From Caulobacter sp. S45 (lineage in GTDB: Bacteria > Pseudomonadota > Alphaproteobacteria > Caulobacterales > Caulobacteraceae): a stretch of 64,000 nucleotides of DNA. Where the stretch lies: assembly GCF_009765965.1 (NCBI RefSeq), contig NZ_LMUL01000010.1, positions 233,294 through 297,293 of the forward strand, given 5' to 3'. The notes under the pieces were generated by a model that worked only from the letters and a program-made list of their open reading frames with translations, did not search any database and had not been told where the DNA came from. This document shows, in pieces, positions 8,001 to 15,880 of this stretch (position 1 is its first letter; every line of letters begins with the position of its first letter). Position numbers and translations under genes: made by a program.

Positions 8001-8239
8001 CTGGTCAGGCCCTTCTGCGCGATGCGAGAGCCGGTGACCACCACTTCCTTGGTGGAGTTGGCGTCGGGCACGCCGGCGACCGGCGCCGCGGTTTCGACCG
8101 CGCCCGTGGGCGTCGGCGTGGTGTTCTGCGCCGTTTGGATCGCCTGTGCGGAGGCGTTGCTGGCGGTCATCGACAGAGCGGCGGCCCCGAACATGATCGT
8201 GGAAGCGAGCAGTCGCTCGCGCATGACGTTGGTCTTCAA
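5087..8239 (-). CDS. TonB-dependent outer-membrane receptor (1050 residues)
   Basis: A large receptor for energised uptake across the outer membrane. Residues 1-33 are a signal peptide; a TonB box (KEVVVTGSRI) lies at about 64-73, then the plug domain (about 75-190, including LNGLPQV, LVDGRRLMPG and VEVTTGGASAIYGSDAISG), then a 22-strand barrel ending in FFFGITADF with the terminal Phe needed for assembly. There is no N-terminal STN domain, so it is not of the FecA signalling type. The ribosome binding site reads GAGAGGGGA. Size and style match Caulobacteria receptors for oligosaccharides or other complex nutrients. The substrate cannot be read from sequence, and no enzyme or transporter lies beside it. 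Confidence 0.95.
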   Translation of the reverse strand: MKTNVMRERLLASTIMFGAAALSMTASNASAQAIQTAQNTTPTPTGAVETAAPVAGVPDANSTKEVVVTGSRIAQKGLTSTSPLAVVNDQEIKLQGATNIENLLNGLPQVYAAQSQSVSNGSNGTATVNLRNIGTNRTLVLVDGRRLMPGDPGSPAADLNNIPTQLVDRVEVTTGGASAIYGSDAISGVVNFIMKKDFQGVRIDAQGGFAQHTNGANSSVDSAISSFNAVTPGAKVTYPGGNLDGRNMDITAIFGANTPDDKGNVTAYMEYRNTQPVVESSRSYSACSITSVITNTPGVADTHTCTGSSNTNFGHFQVTSLTNPSGGLLANPAGSGGAASLASLGVNTGTLSDNPNGSAAFVPYTSLLSYNTSPLNYIQRNDDRYTAGYFAHYRVNDHVDLYSDFMFADDQTNAQIAQSGLFSGTASPGNSTFAVNCNNPLLSAAQAQALCGSLAGTANLARLNAAYRFINNGAQPRIADLRHTDYKIDIGAKGEIAPGWSYDAYLQYGTSIKAEEYKNDVSTTKTQNALLVNPNGTCMSGAAGCVPLNIFSATGLNPASLAYVYAPAFETGDTVEQVASASVTGDFGQYGIRSPFATDGIGVAFGTEYRRENLSLNTDQEFSTGDLAGQGGATISNAGTFDVYELFGEARVPLVQDKPLIKSLSFDGAYRFSQYSSAGRTDTYEAQLNYQPLRDLTFRGGYARAVRAPNVNELFAAQAPGLFSGSDPCAGAAPTATLAQCERSGVTAGQYGNIIQCPSGQCTELNGGNTHLQPEVGDTFTAGAVFTPTFFRGFTLTVDWFDIKVSNIISTGVGGGNVTVTQCIATGSPVFCSLFHRDPAAGTIFGSQGYVVATKINTGFLRTEGVDVASSYHFRPTDYFNVPNTGSYDLSLMGTYTTEFTHQPVSGGGTYNCAGLYGSDVCGEPIPHWRHRVRLTWNPPYPFTLSLAWRYVGGTSFDGNSTNTFLHKATQDAIDANIPAYNYVDFSGTWRIKDGLTARMGVANLADKDPPIVDSVTFPAASGGVANGNTFPGIYDSLGRTFFFGITADF

Positions 8240-8826
8240 GATGATCCCCTCTCGTCTCCACCGGTTGGCCGGTGTCGTCCCCGTATTTGCTGGCTCGTAT
8301 TCCCGAATCCACGCCTCCCGTCCGCTCTCAGCGGCGAACTGGACACGCAGATCTGCTCAAGCGTCGATGAAGCCAAAGCACCGCGAGGTGCAATGGTCGC
8401 CTAACGTCTGGACGTCTCAAAAATGAGCGCCTGAGTTTGATCACAGACAAGGTGACGAACGTCATCACGCCATACGGTCGCGGGCGAGTTCTTCTGAGTG
8501 GAGTGATTAGATAATGTGCAAACGCGCGCAATTCAGGGCGGAAATGGGTTGAACTTATCGATCCGAGATCATGATCCCCGCTCCGGGGAGAATGTGGAGT
8601 CGACCGCAAAGCCGCCCAGATTCGGACGCATCGCCGCCGCCCGCCAGGCCCCGCGAGACTACGGAACGCTCAGCTATCGCTCGTCCCCCCGGGGATTCGG
8701 CCCTCCGCGGGATCGCTCCTGTCTTGGTCGAGCCGGGTGTTTCGCCGCGCATACAAATTGGAAACGTCAGACTGCAACTTCTGCGGTATAGTCTTGCAAG
8801 CAAGTTGAGTTTGCGAGGCGTCGGTC
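8240..8826. promoter_or_regulatory. Long divergent intergenic region with two short palindromes
   Basis: 587 bases without a credible gene between the TonB receptor start and the small secreted protein start. ACGTC-TG-GACGT (8404-8415) and TGACG-AA-CGTCA (8453-8464) are perfect short palindromes upstream of the receptor and could be regulator sites. The open frames across 8516-8803 have proline/arginine-rich shadow composition. No RNA gene was recognised. Confidence 0.35.
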
Positions 8827-9240
8827 ATGAAGACAGGTATCCAGGCCTTGATGGGCGCCGTGCTGGCTCTGTCGCCCGCCGTGGCGACGGCGCAGGTGTT
8901 CTACGGCTCGCCCGGTGGACTCGTCGGGGTGGGCTCGGGGAACGACTGCCCCCGTCTAGGCTTTCGCAGCGCCCATCCCAGGACGGTGTACGACCAGACC
9001 TCGCATGAGCACGTCACCATCGCCGGGGGCTGCGTCAGCGGCTACATCAAGGCGGTGAACGACGACACCGGCCAGAAATGGCGGGTGGATTTCTACCCGG
9101 CCGGCATCTTCGTCGGCGTCGACGAAGACGGCGACCATTGGCGCTACGACCCCCACGCCAAGCTGTTCATCAACCTGAAGACCGGCCGCTCGTGCCCACG
9201 GTCGGCGCCCCGCCACGTCTGCGGGGCCGACGCATCCTAG
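8827..9240 (+). CDS. Secreted hypothetical protein with four cysteines
   Basis: A 137-residue protein with a 22-residue signal peptide (ending ATAQ). The mature part contains four Cys (GNDCPRLG, GGCVSG, GRSCPR, HVCGAD), suggesting two disulfides in the periplasm. Aromatic and Gly-rich segments (KWRVDFYPAGIFVGVDEDG, HWRYDPHAKLFINL) look like a small beta fold. No family was recognised, and it stands alone. Confidence 0.65.
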   Translation: MKTGIQALMGAVLALSPAVATAQVFYGSPGGLVGVGSGNDCPRLGFRSAHPRTVYDQTSHEHVTIAGGCVSGYIKAVNDDTGQKWRVDFYPAGIFVGVDEDGDHWRYDPHAKLFINLKTGRSCPRSAPRHVCGADAS

Positions 9241-9352
9241 TCCGTCCCGCCGCGTCGGTCGGCCGTCGTACAGTCCGTCCCAATAGAATCGGTGTCTCCT
9301 AGGCGCGCGCCCGGCTGGACGTGCGATAAAACGCTTCCGTCGCATGGCTATG

Positions 9353-9363
9353 CTGCACTGCAA
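9353..9363 (+). promoter_or_regulatory. Candidate PhaR-like operator upstream of the PHB-depolymerase-family gene
   Basis: CTGC-ACT-GCAA matches the CTGC-N3-GCAG-type site reported for the PHB regulator PhaR in Paracoccus and Rhodobacter at all but the last base. It lies about 50 bases upstream of the esterase start in a TGC-rich stretch. A second inverted arrangement (GCAC, GCAA ... TTGC, GTGC) spans about 9356-9383. Confidence 0.35.
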
Positions 9364-9413
9364 TGCGTATATGTTGCATGTGCGAATGCCGCGCGTTGGA
9401 AAGGCCGATCGAC

Positions 9414-10613
9414 ATGAGCCTGGGAGACACGGTGGCGGAATTGGCCCTGCGTCGGCGCCGTCTGGCCGAGCAGGAGCTGCGGCCAAGCCATCTGCACGAG
9501 GTGACGGACTTCGGTCCCAACCCCGGCGCGCTGCGCATGCTGATCCATACCCCCGACCTGCTGCCCGCGAGGGCGGCCCTGGTGGTCGTGCTGCACGGAT
9601 GCGCGCAGACGGCGGAGGCCTATGCCGAGGGGGCCGGCTGGCTGACCCTGGCGGATCGCTACGGCTTCGTGGTGCTGGCGCCCCAGCAGACCCGCTCGAA
9701 CAACCCCAACCTCTGCTTCAACTGGTTCCAGTCCGGCGACGTGGCGCGGGACGCGGGCGAGGCGGCCTCGATCCACGAGATGATCGGCTGCGCGGTCGCC
9801 GACCACGGCCTGGACATCCGGCGGGTGTTCGTCACCGGCCTGTCGGCGGGCGGAGCCATGGCCAACGTCATGCTGGCCGCCTATCCCGAGACGTTTGCGG
9901 CCGGCGCGATCATCGCCGGCATCCCCTATGGATCGGCGTCCAACATGCAGGAGGCGTTCGGCGCGATGGGCAATGCGACGCGTCGCACGCCCGAGGCCTG
10001 GGGCGACGCCGTGCGCGCCGCCTCTGCCCATGCCGGTCGCTGGCCACGGGTCTCGATCTGGCAGGGCGACAGCGACACCACGGTGCGCCCGGGCGTCGCC
10101 GACGAGCTGGTCAGCCAGTGGCTCGACGTCCATGGTCTGGACGACGCGGGCGGAGAAGAGGTCGATCTGGGCGACGGGCGCCGCCGTATCGCCTGGCGCG
10201 GGGCGGACGGGCAGGCGGCGGTGGAGTTGAACCGCATCGCCGGCATGGCCCATGGGACGCCCGTGGGCGCGGCGGTGCTGGACGGCGACGGGGTCGACGG
10301 GTGCGGGACGCCTGGGCCCTACCTGCTCGAGGTCGGGATCTCCTCCAGCCTGGAGATCGCCCAGGCCTGGGGTCTGGCTTCGGGGGGGCTGGCTTCGGAC
10401 GCTCTCGCCGCGAAGGGATCGGGCGCGCGGGCGGCCAAGACGACTGGCTCCAAGACGACTCGGGGAGCGGTTGCGGATAAGCCGGCTCCGTCGAACGACG
10501 AAGGCGCGCCAGTCGGCGGCATCTGGGCGGGCTGGGGTCTGGAAGCGGGTTCGGGGGGCGAGGTCGGGAAGGTCATCACCGACGCCCTGCGCAGCGCGGG
10601 CCTGCTGAAATAA
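9414..10613 (+). CDS. PHB depolymerase family esterase
   Basis: A 399-residue alpha/beta hydrolase of the PHB-depolymerase/feruloyl-esterase (LpqC) family. The oxyanion segment VVLHGC is at about 58-63 and the nucleophile Ser144 lies in GLSAGGAM. VLAPQQTRSNNPNLCFNWF is typical of the family. The ATG at 9414 is chosen because GGAAAGG precedes it and the family homology begins soon after. No signal peptide is visible, so it probably acts in the cytoplasm, on intracellular polyhydroxyalkanoate or on smaller esters. A low-complexity Ala/Lys/Gly stretch (about 325-360, with SGARAAKTTGSKTTRGAV) precedes a short conserved tail, as in granule-associated proteins. Confidence 0.88.
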   Translation: MSLGDTVAELALRRRRLAEQELRPSHLHEVTDFGPNPGALRMLIHTPDLLPARAALVVVLHGCAQTAEAYAEGAGWLTLADRYGFVVLAPQQTRSNNPNLCFNWFQSGDVARDAGEAASIHEMIGCAVADHGLDIRRVFVTGLSAGGAMANVMLAAYPETFAAGAIIAGIPYGSASNMQEAFGAMGNATRRTPEAWGDAVRAASAHAGRWPRVSIWQGDSDTTVRPGVADELVSQWLDVHGLDDAGGEEVDLGDGRRRIAWRGADGQAAVELNRIAGMAHGTPVGAAVLDGDGVDGCGTPGPYLLEVGISSSLEIAQAWGLASGGLASDALAAKGSGARAAKTTGSKTTRGAVADKPAPSNDEGAPVGGIWAGWGLEAGSGGEVGKVITDALRSAGLLK

Positions 10614-10680
10614 CGCGGCGGCCTGGATAGCTGGCGGAAGTCTCGACGCGGCGTCCGGTCAGGGCGCGGCGGAGAGGGTG

Positions 10681-10719
10681 CTCGTCCAGCCGTCCGGGAA
10701 ACCCAGGCGACTGGACGAG
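10681..10719. terminator. Hairpin between the convergent esterase and cold-shock genes
   Basis: CTCGTCCAG (10681-10689) pairs perfectly with CTGGACGAG (10711-10719), and an inner GGG-AAA-CCC can pair in the loop. It starts 8 bases after the cold-shock stop on the minus strand and 67 bases after the esterase stop. There is no T run, so it may be a shared Rho-dependent end or an mRNA stabiliser. Confidence 0.5.
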
Positions 10720-10727
10720 CCGATCAA

Positions 10728-10937
10728 TCAGATCGCCTTGAGTTGGGCGGCAGACATCTTGCCGCTGCGTTGATCGCGTTCCAGTTCGTAGGAGAGCTTT
10801 TGGCCCTCGTTGATGGAACCGATCCCCGAACGCTCAACGGCGGAAACGTGTACGAACACGTCTTGGGCGCCGTCGTCGGGTTGAATGAATCCAAACCCCT
10901 TGGTCGGGTTGAACCACTTCACAACACCGGTAGCCAT
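10728..10937 (-). CDS. cspA: CspA-family cold-shock protein
   Basis: A 69-residue single cold-shock domain, the usual CspA length, starting [10 protein letters not shown]. Both RNA-binding motifs are intact: RNP1 KGFGFI (about 16-21) and RNP2 VFVHVSA (about 30-36). It should bind single-stranded RNA or DNA and act as an RNA chaperone. An in-frame start 39 bases upstream is open but outside the family. About 260 bases upstream are non-coding, which would allow the long structured leader usual for csp mRNAs. Several paralogs normally exist per genome, so the symbol is generic. Confidence 0.95.
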   Translation of the reverse strand: MATGVVKWFNPTKGFGFIQPDDGAQDVFVHVSAVERSGIGSINEGQKLSYELERDQRSGKMSAAQLKAI

Positions 10938-11349
10938 ATGGATATATCTTTCAGTTCGAGAACACTCGATCCGCAATCGGTCGAGCGATCGGATGGGCGA
11001 TGAGGATGGCGACGGACTCGGAAGCTCGATCCAAAGAGCGAACGTGGAGAACTACCGAACCAAAACGGCATTCGATCCGAACGAGATGCCATAGTCGGGG
11101 GCTGATGACAAGCATGAACCGGTCACGGCTTTGTTATGGCGCTGCTCTCGGACGTCTCTGGCCGGTCGAAGAAACGGGGTCGCAAGCCGACTATAGGGCA
11201 TGTGTTGCGACGCAACATGCAAGGATGGGCGCCTCGGCATAAGAGCAGCCAACTCCCGAGCACTTGAATTGTTCCTTGATCATCTTGATACTTGTGAGGC
11301 GGCGTTAACCAGCCTCGACGGCCGTCGGCGCGCGTGGGAAAAGGCGGCG
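10938..11349. promoter_or_regulatory. Divergent region with a perfect 15-bp palindromic operator
   Basis: 412 bases between the cold-shock gene and the M1 peptidase. TGTTGCG-A-CGCAACA at 11203-11217 is a perfect palindrome, with GCAT/ATGC flanks nearly extending it, and sits just downstream of TATAGG (11194-11199). Such symmetry suggests a dimeric repressor controlling the peptidase or an unannotated transcript. Its core TTGC-N3-GCAA also resembles the box upstream of the esterase gene. Confidence 0.5.
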
Positions 11350-12735
11350 ATGGCCCGTCGTTTCCGCTCTCCATTTCCGTGTCCCGGTCTGGGCGTGCTG
11401 GCGATGGGCGCAGTGCTTTTCGCGGCCGGGTTGGGGCAGGCGGCGGTCATGGGCACGCCGACCGACGTGACCTTCAAGTCATTGAATTGCGACATAAACC
11501 TGGTTCCGGACTTCGCGGCGGGAACGGTGGCTGGCGTCGAGCGCCTGCGGTTCGAGAGCTTGGCGGACGGGGTGCGGACGCTGGCGTTCACACCCGATCC
11601 GCTGGCGGTGAACGCGGTGCTGGCGGACGGGACGCCGGTCTCCAACGCCATCGAGGGCGAGCGGCGGGTGTTCCATCTGGCCCGGCCCCTGCGCAAGGGC
11701 GAGGTGGCCACCCTGGTGATGAGCTTCGCCGGCCGGCCCAAGCGGGACGTGGCCTTCGACGCCGACGAGATCCACACCAATTTCTTCACCTGCGAAGTCA
11801 TGATCTGCGACGACGCGCGTCCGGGCGACCGGGCCACGCTGTCGTTCGCCCTGACCCTGCCCGTGGGCATGGACGCCGTCGCCCCGGGCCGGTTGGTGTC
11901 GCGTGGGCCGGCGGGCGAGGGGCGGGAGGTCTGGCGCTGGCGCGAGGACCGGACCTATCCCAGCTATCTCTACGGCTTCGCGGCGGGGCGCTATTCCCGC
12001 GCGCGGCTGGACGCGACGGGCGCCCTGTCGGTGCTCTATCGGAACGAGACGCCCGAGCGGGTCAAGGCCATGTTCGCCGACACCGCGCGGATGATCGCCT
12101 TCTATGAGTCCAAGGCGGGCGTGCCCCTGCCCGAAGGTCGCTACACCCAGGTCCTGGCCAGCGACGACGCCGCCCAGGAGGACGCCGCCCTGACGATGAT
12201 CGGCGAAGACAATGTCGCGCCGATCCTGAAGGACCCGCACAAGGACGGGTTGGTCGCCCACGAACTGTCCCACCAGTGGTGGGGCAACCTGATCACCTGC
12301 GCCGACTGGAAGGAGCTGTGGCTGAACGAGGGCCTGACCAGCTTCATGGTCGCGGCCTACAAGGAGCAGCGCTGGGGCCGGGCCGACTACGACCGCCAGA
12401 TCGCCAGCGCCAAGGGCGACTGGGTGGCGGCCAAGGCGGCGGGTCTCGATGTGCCGTTGAGCTATGGCGGCGACTATCCCACGCTGAAGGACAAGCGCCG
12501 GATCGCCTATGGCAAGGCGGTGGTGTTCTTCGACGCGTTGCGGACCGAGCTGGGCGAGGCGGCCTTCTGGAAGGGGCTGCGCGACTACACCCGCGCCAAC
12601 GCCGGGCGCAGCGTCACGGCCCGGGACCTGGAGACCGCGTTCGAGGCGGCGAGCGGGCGCGACCTGTCGCCGATGTTCCGGCAGTGGGTGTTCGGCGATC
12701 CGGCCTCGGCGTCCGGCGGACCCGCCGGCTTTTGA
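11350..12735 (+). CDS. Secreted M1-family metallopeptidase, short form
   Basis: A 461-residue zinc peptidase. The ATG at 11350 gives a signal sequence (GLGVLAMGAVLFAAGLGQAAV); longer in-frame starts have no signal. The zinc site is H304-E305-xx-H308 in VAHELSHQWWGN with the third ligand E327 in WLNEGLTSF, the HEXXH-18-E gluzincin pattern. The GAMEN substrate-binding motif of aminopeptidases is replaced by MIGEDN (283-288). It is about half the usual M1 length and lacks the C-terminal helical domain, so it is closer to the short bacterial M1-like proteases. Acts in the periplasm. The ribosome binding site is weak. Confidence 0.88.
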   Translation: MARRFRSPFPCPGLGVLAMGAVLFAAGLGQAAVMGTPTDVTFKSLNCDINLVPDFAAGTVAGVERLRFESLADGVRTLAFTPDPLAVNAVLADGTPVSNAIEGERRVFHLARPLRKGEVATLVMSFAGRPKRDVAFDADEIHTNFFTCEVMICDDARPGDRATLSFALTLPVGMDAVAPGRLVSRGPAGEGREVWRWREDRTYPSYLYGFAAGRYSRARLDATGALSVLYRNETPERVKAMFADTARMIAFYESKAGVPLPEGRYTQVLASDDAAQEDAALTMIGEDNVAPILKDPHKDGLVAHELSHQWWGNLITCADWKELWLNEGLTSFMVAAYKEQRWGRADYDRQIASAKGDWVAAKAAGLDVPLSYGGDYPTLKDKRRIAYGKAVVFFDALRTELGEAAFWKGLRDYTRANAGRSVTARDLETAFEAASGRDLSPMFRQWVFGDPASASGGPAGF

Positions 12736-12764
12736 GATCGGGCGCGGCGGCGTAAGGACGAGCC

Positions 12765-13913
12765 ATGGTCTCCTACGACGTCGCCGTTGTCGGGCTGGGC
12801 GCCATGGGCGCGGCCAGCCTCTACGCTCTCAGCCAGCGGGGCTGTCGCGCGGTCGGGTTCGACCGCTATGCGCCCGGCCACGATCGCGGCTCCTCGCACG
12901 GAGAGAGCCGCATCATCCGCATGGCCTATTTCGAGGACCCCGCCTATGTGCCGCTGGTGCGGCTGGCCTATGAGGGCTGGCGGCGGCTGGAGGCCCATAC
13001 CGGCCAGCGGGTGCTGACCCGCACCGGCATCCTGGAGGCCGGGATCGCGGGCTCGGCGAGCGTGGAAAGTTCGCTTCGCTCGGCGGTGCAGCACGACATC
13101 GCCCACGAGGTTCTGACCCCACGCCAGGCGGTGGCGCGGTTCCCGGCCTTCGACCTGCCCTCCGACTGGGACTGCCTGTTCCAGGCCGACGCCGGGGTGC
13201 TGGAGCCGGAGAAGGCGGTGCGGCTGCTGGTGGACGCGGCCGAGGCGTTGGGCGCGACGGTCCACACCCAGGCGCGCGTGCGCCGGGTGACGCCCAAGGG
13301 CGAGGGTGTGCTGGTCGAGCTGGAGGACGGCCAAACCGTCGAGGCGGGCGCCGCCATTATCGCCGCCGGCCCGTGGATCGGCGAATTGGTCCCCGAGCTG
13401 AAGCCGCACCTGACCCTGACCCGCCAGACCCAGACCTGGTTCGCCCCGACCGCGCCCGCCCTGGTGACGCCCGACCGGATGCCGGCCTTCCTGCTCGATA
13501 CCGGCGAGGCGATGATCTACGGCCTGCCGGATATCTGCGGCAGCGGCGTCAAGGCAGGGCTGCACGGTCCCGAAGGCGTGCTGGACGATGCGGACGCCCC
13601 GCGCGCCGCCGCCAGCGCGACCGAGACGGCGGCGCTGCGACGCGTGCTGGAACGCCTCGTGCCGGCGGCGGCGGGTGCGGTGCGGCGGTCGACCTCTTGC
13701 GTCTATACCCGCACGCCGGATGAGCACTTCGTCCTGGGTCTGCACCCTGAGGCGGCCCAAATCGTGCTGGCCTCGCCCTGTTCGGGGCATGGCTTCAAGT
13801 TCGCCAGCCTCATCGGCGAGGTCCTGGCCGACCTGGCCACGACCCGGACCACCGACAAACCCATCGCGCTGTTCCGGCCCGACCGGTTCCTTGGCGCGGC
13901 CGGCCTAGCCTAG
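12765..13913 (+). CDS. solA: Sarcosine / N-methyl-L-tryptophan oxidase-like flavoenzyme
   Basis: A 382-residue FAD amine oxidase of the monomeric sarcosine oxidase family. The Rossmann motif VVGLGAMGAASLYALSQRG is at 8-26, the early RGSSHGESRIIRMAY segment follows, and Cys339 in SPCSGHGFKF matches the Cys that binds FAD covalently. These enzymes oxidise N-methyl amino acids to formaldehyde, peroxide and the free amine; the exact substrate is uncertain, so solA is used as the family name. It begins 29 bases after the M1 peptidase and its stop overlaps that of the convergent TPR gene by 9 bases. Confidence 0.88.
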   Translation: MVSYDVAVVGLGAMGAASLYALSQRGCRAVGFDRYAPGHDRGSSHGESRIIRMAYFEDPAYVPLVRLAYEGWRRLEAHTGQRVLTRTGILEAGIAGSASVESSLRSAVQHDIAHEVLTPRQAVARFPAFDLPSDWDCLFQADAGVLEPEKAVRLLVDAAEALGATVHTQARVRRVTPKGEGVLVELEDGQTVEAGAAIIAAGPWIGELVPELKPHLTLTRQTQTWFAPTAPALVTPDRMPAFLLDTGEAMIYGLPDICGSGVKAGLHGPEGVLDDADAPRAAASATETAALRRVLERLVPAAAGAVRRSTSCVYTRTPDEHFVLGLHPEAAQIVLASPCSGHGFKFASLIGEVLADLATTRTTDKPIALFRPDRFLGAAGLA

Positions 13914-15860
13914 CGCGGCCTCCAGCGCCTGCAGCCAGGGGCGGAACGGCTGGGCGCGGCCGATGCTGCGGGTGTGGATGGGCGCGCGGACCTGATCGCG
14001 GCTGGCCGAGGTCACGCGCCGCTCGGTCTGGTGGAAGCGCAGGCAGCGCTCGTCCCAGGGCAGGCCGCAGAAATCCAGGATCGCGCGCACCTGGGCCTCG
14101 GGCTCGCGCACCAGCGCCTCGTAGTCGATCTCCAGCACGCTTTCGGCCGGCAGGGTCCCGCGCCAGTGGGCTGTCAGCCGACGGTACAGGCCGTAGTAGT
14201 GGCCCAGCTCGGTTAGGTCGTAGCTGTATTCGTGCCCGCGCGTGAACAGCAGCGAGTAGATCGACAGGCAGGTGTCCAGCGGATCGCGGCGGCAGTGGAT
14301 CATCCGCGCGCCCGGCAGGATCAGGGGGATCAGGCCGGCGTACAGGAAGTTGGACGGCGTCTTGTCGACGAGGCGCGCGGTCGACGGCGCGTTCGCCCCC
14401 AGCCGTTCCAGATAGCGCCGCCCCAGGGCGGGGAAGGCGTCGGCGGGCAGGGCCGGCGCGCGGGCGATCAGGTCTTCGGTCTGCACCAGATCGGCCAGGT
14501 GGGCGCTTTCGCCGGCGCCGTGGACGGCGGGGTGGGAGGCCAGGATCTGCTCGACCAGGGTGGTGCCGGATCGGGGCATGCCGAAGACCAGGATGGGTCG
14601 CGGATCGGCGTCGACCGGCGGACGCCTGCGTGACAGCAGGGGGGCGCTGAAGGTGTCGGCGATCGCGGCGAGGTGGGCCGCCTCGTGTTCGGGGTCGTAG
14701 TCGATGGTCGTGCGCTTCAGCCCAGCGCCGACATGCAGGCGGGCGAAGGCGCGCGGGCCGTCGCCGAGGTCGAGATAGGCCTTGCCCAGCGCGAAGCCGA
14801 GATGCAGCCGGTCGCGCGGCGTAGCCTCAGGCCGGTCGGCCAGCCCCTCCATCCGCGCCAGGTCCGGGTGGCCGGCCGAATAGCGGCTGAGGTTGGCGCG
14901 CGCGTACCAGGCGTCGATCAGCTCGGGCTGCAGGCGCAGCGCCTCGTCCAGCTCCGCCAGCGCCTCGGCCTTGCGGCCCAGTTCCGCCAGCAGGAGCGCG
15001 TGGTGGGCGATCAGCAGGGCCGGCTCGGCCACGGCCTGCCGGGCGAGGGCGAAGGCGTCCAGCGCCTCCTGCGTCCGGTCGAGGCCCTGGAGGGCGAGGG
15101 CGCGGGTGTGGAGCGCCGCCCCGTTCCCCGGTGCGAGGCCGAGCGCGCGGTCGCTGTCGTCCAGGGCCGCGTCCGAGCGGGCGAGCCGGCATAGCATCAG
15201 GCTGCGCCGGACCAGCGCGTCGACCTGGTCCGGGGCCAGGGCCACCGCCTGGTCCAGGTGGTCGAGCGCCGCCAGATCGCGGCCGAGGACGCTCTCGAAC
15301 TCCGCCGCCAGCAGGCGCGCGCCGATCATGGCGGGCGCGGTCGCCAGGATCGCCTCCACCATCGCCAGCCCCTCCCGGTCGCGGCCCCGGCGACGCAGCA
15401 GGATGGCGAGGTTGAGCTGGATGCCCGCGACCTCCGATAACTGGCGCAGCGCGAGCCGGTAATGGGTCTCGGCCAGGTCAAGCTCGCCGAGGCGCTGCAG
15501 GACCAAGGCGAGGTTGTTGTGCGCGATGGCGAAGTCGGGATCGATCCCGATCGCGCGCTCGAAACAGGGTCGGCTGTCGGCCAGGGCCGCGCGGTTGACC
15601 AGGATCGTGCCGAGCAGGTCCCACGCCGGGGCGTTGTCCGGGTCGCGCGCCAGGGCGGCGGCGACGACCGCCTCGGCCTCCGCCGCGCGGCCGTGGCGGA
15701 GCAGGATCTCGCCATGGTGGGCGTGGTGGATCGTGCGCGACTCGGGGTGCGCGCACGCCCGGGCGATCAGGTCCAGCGCGGCCTCGGCCTCGCCCCGCTG
15801 GAAGGCCGCGATCGCCAGGACGTACAGGGTCGCGGCGTCCGCGTCTTGGAGGGGGGGCAT
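13905..15860 (-). CDS. TPR-repeat protein fused to a sulfotransferase domain
   Basis: A 651-residue protein. Residues about 1-400 are a chain of tetratricopeptide repeats (for example AWDLLGTILVNRAALADSRP and AHNNLALVLQRLGELDLAET). Residues about 420-650 form a PAPS-dependent sulfotransferase domain with the 5'-phosphosulfate loop ILVFGMPRSGTTLVEQIL and the 3'-phosphate segment MIHCRRDPLDTCLS. This architecture is frequent in Caulobacterales; members may modify surface glycans or proteins. The start is the ATG at 15860, where TPR homology begins; an in-frame GTG 9 bases upstream is an alternative. It lies 20 bases after the other sulfotransferase gene, so the two form an operon. Confidence 0.9.
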   Translation of the reverse strand: MPPLQDADAATLYVLAIAAFQRGEAEAALDLIARACAHPESRTIHHAHHGEILLRHGRAAEAEAVVAAALARDPDNAPAWDLLGTILVNRAALADSRPCFERAIGIDPDFAIAHNNLALVLQRLGELDLAETHYRLALRQLSEVAGIQLNLAILLRRRGRDREGLAMVEAILATAPAMIGARLLAAEFESVLGRDLAALDHLDQAVALAPDQVDALVRRSLMLCRLARSDAALDDSDRALGLAPGNGAALHTRALALQGLDRTQEALDAFALARQAVAEPALLIAHHALLLAELGRKAEALAELDEALRLQPELIDAWYARANLSRYSAGHPDLARMEGLADRPEATPRDRLHLGFALGKAYLDLGDGPRAFARLHVGAGLKRTTIDYDPEHEAAHLAAIADTFSAPLLSRRRPPVDADPRPILVFGMPRSGTTLVEQILASHPAVHGAGESAHLADLVQTEDLIARAPALPADAFPALGRRYLERLGANAPSTARLVDKTPSNFLYAGLIPLILPGARMIHCRRDPLDTCLSIYSLLFTRGHEYSYDLTELGHYYGLYRRLTAHWRGTLPAESVLEIDYEALVREPEAQVRAILDFCGLPWDERCLRFHQTERRVTSASRDQVRAPIHTRSIGRAQPFRPWLQALEAALG

Positions 15861-15880
15861 GTCCGTCACGCGGTCGCGGC

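Noticed and set aside
5339-8404. A 1021-codon open frame opposite the TonB receptor
   Set aside because: Its product is Ala/Gly/Val/Arg-rich without domains, has no ribosome binding site and lies wholly over a well-supported receptor gene; long antisense frames are expected at this GC content.
8516-8803. Small open frames in the gap upstream of the secreted protein
   Set aside because: No start site signals and proline/arginine-rich composition; overlapping frames on both strands show the same shadow pattern.
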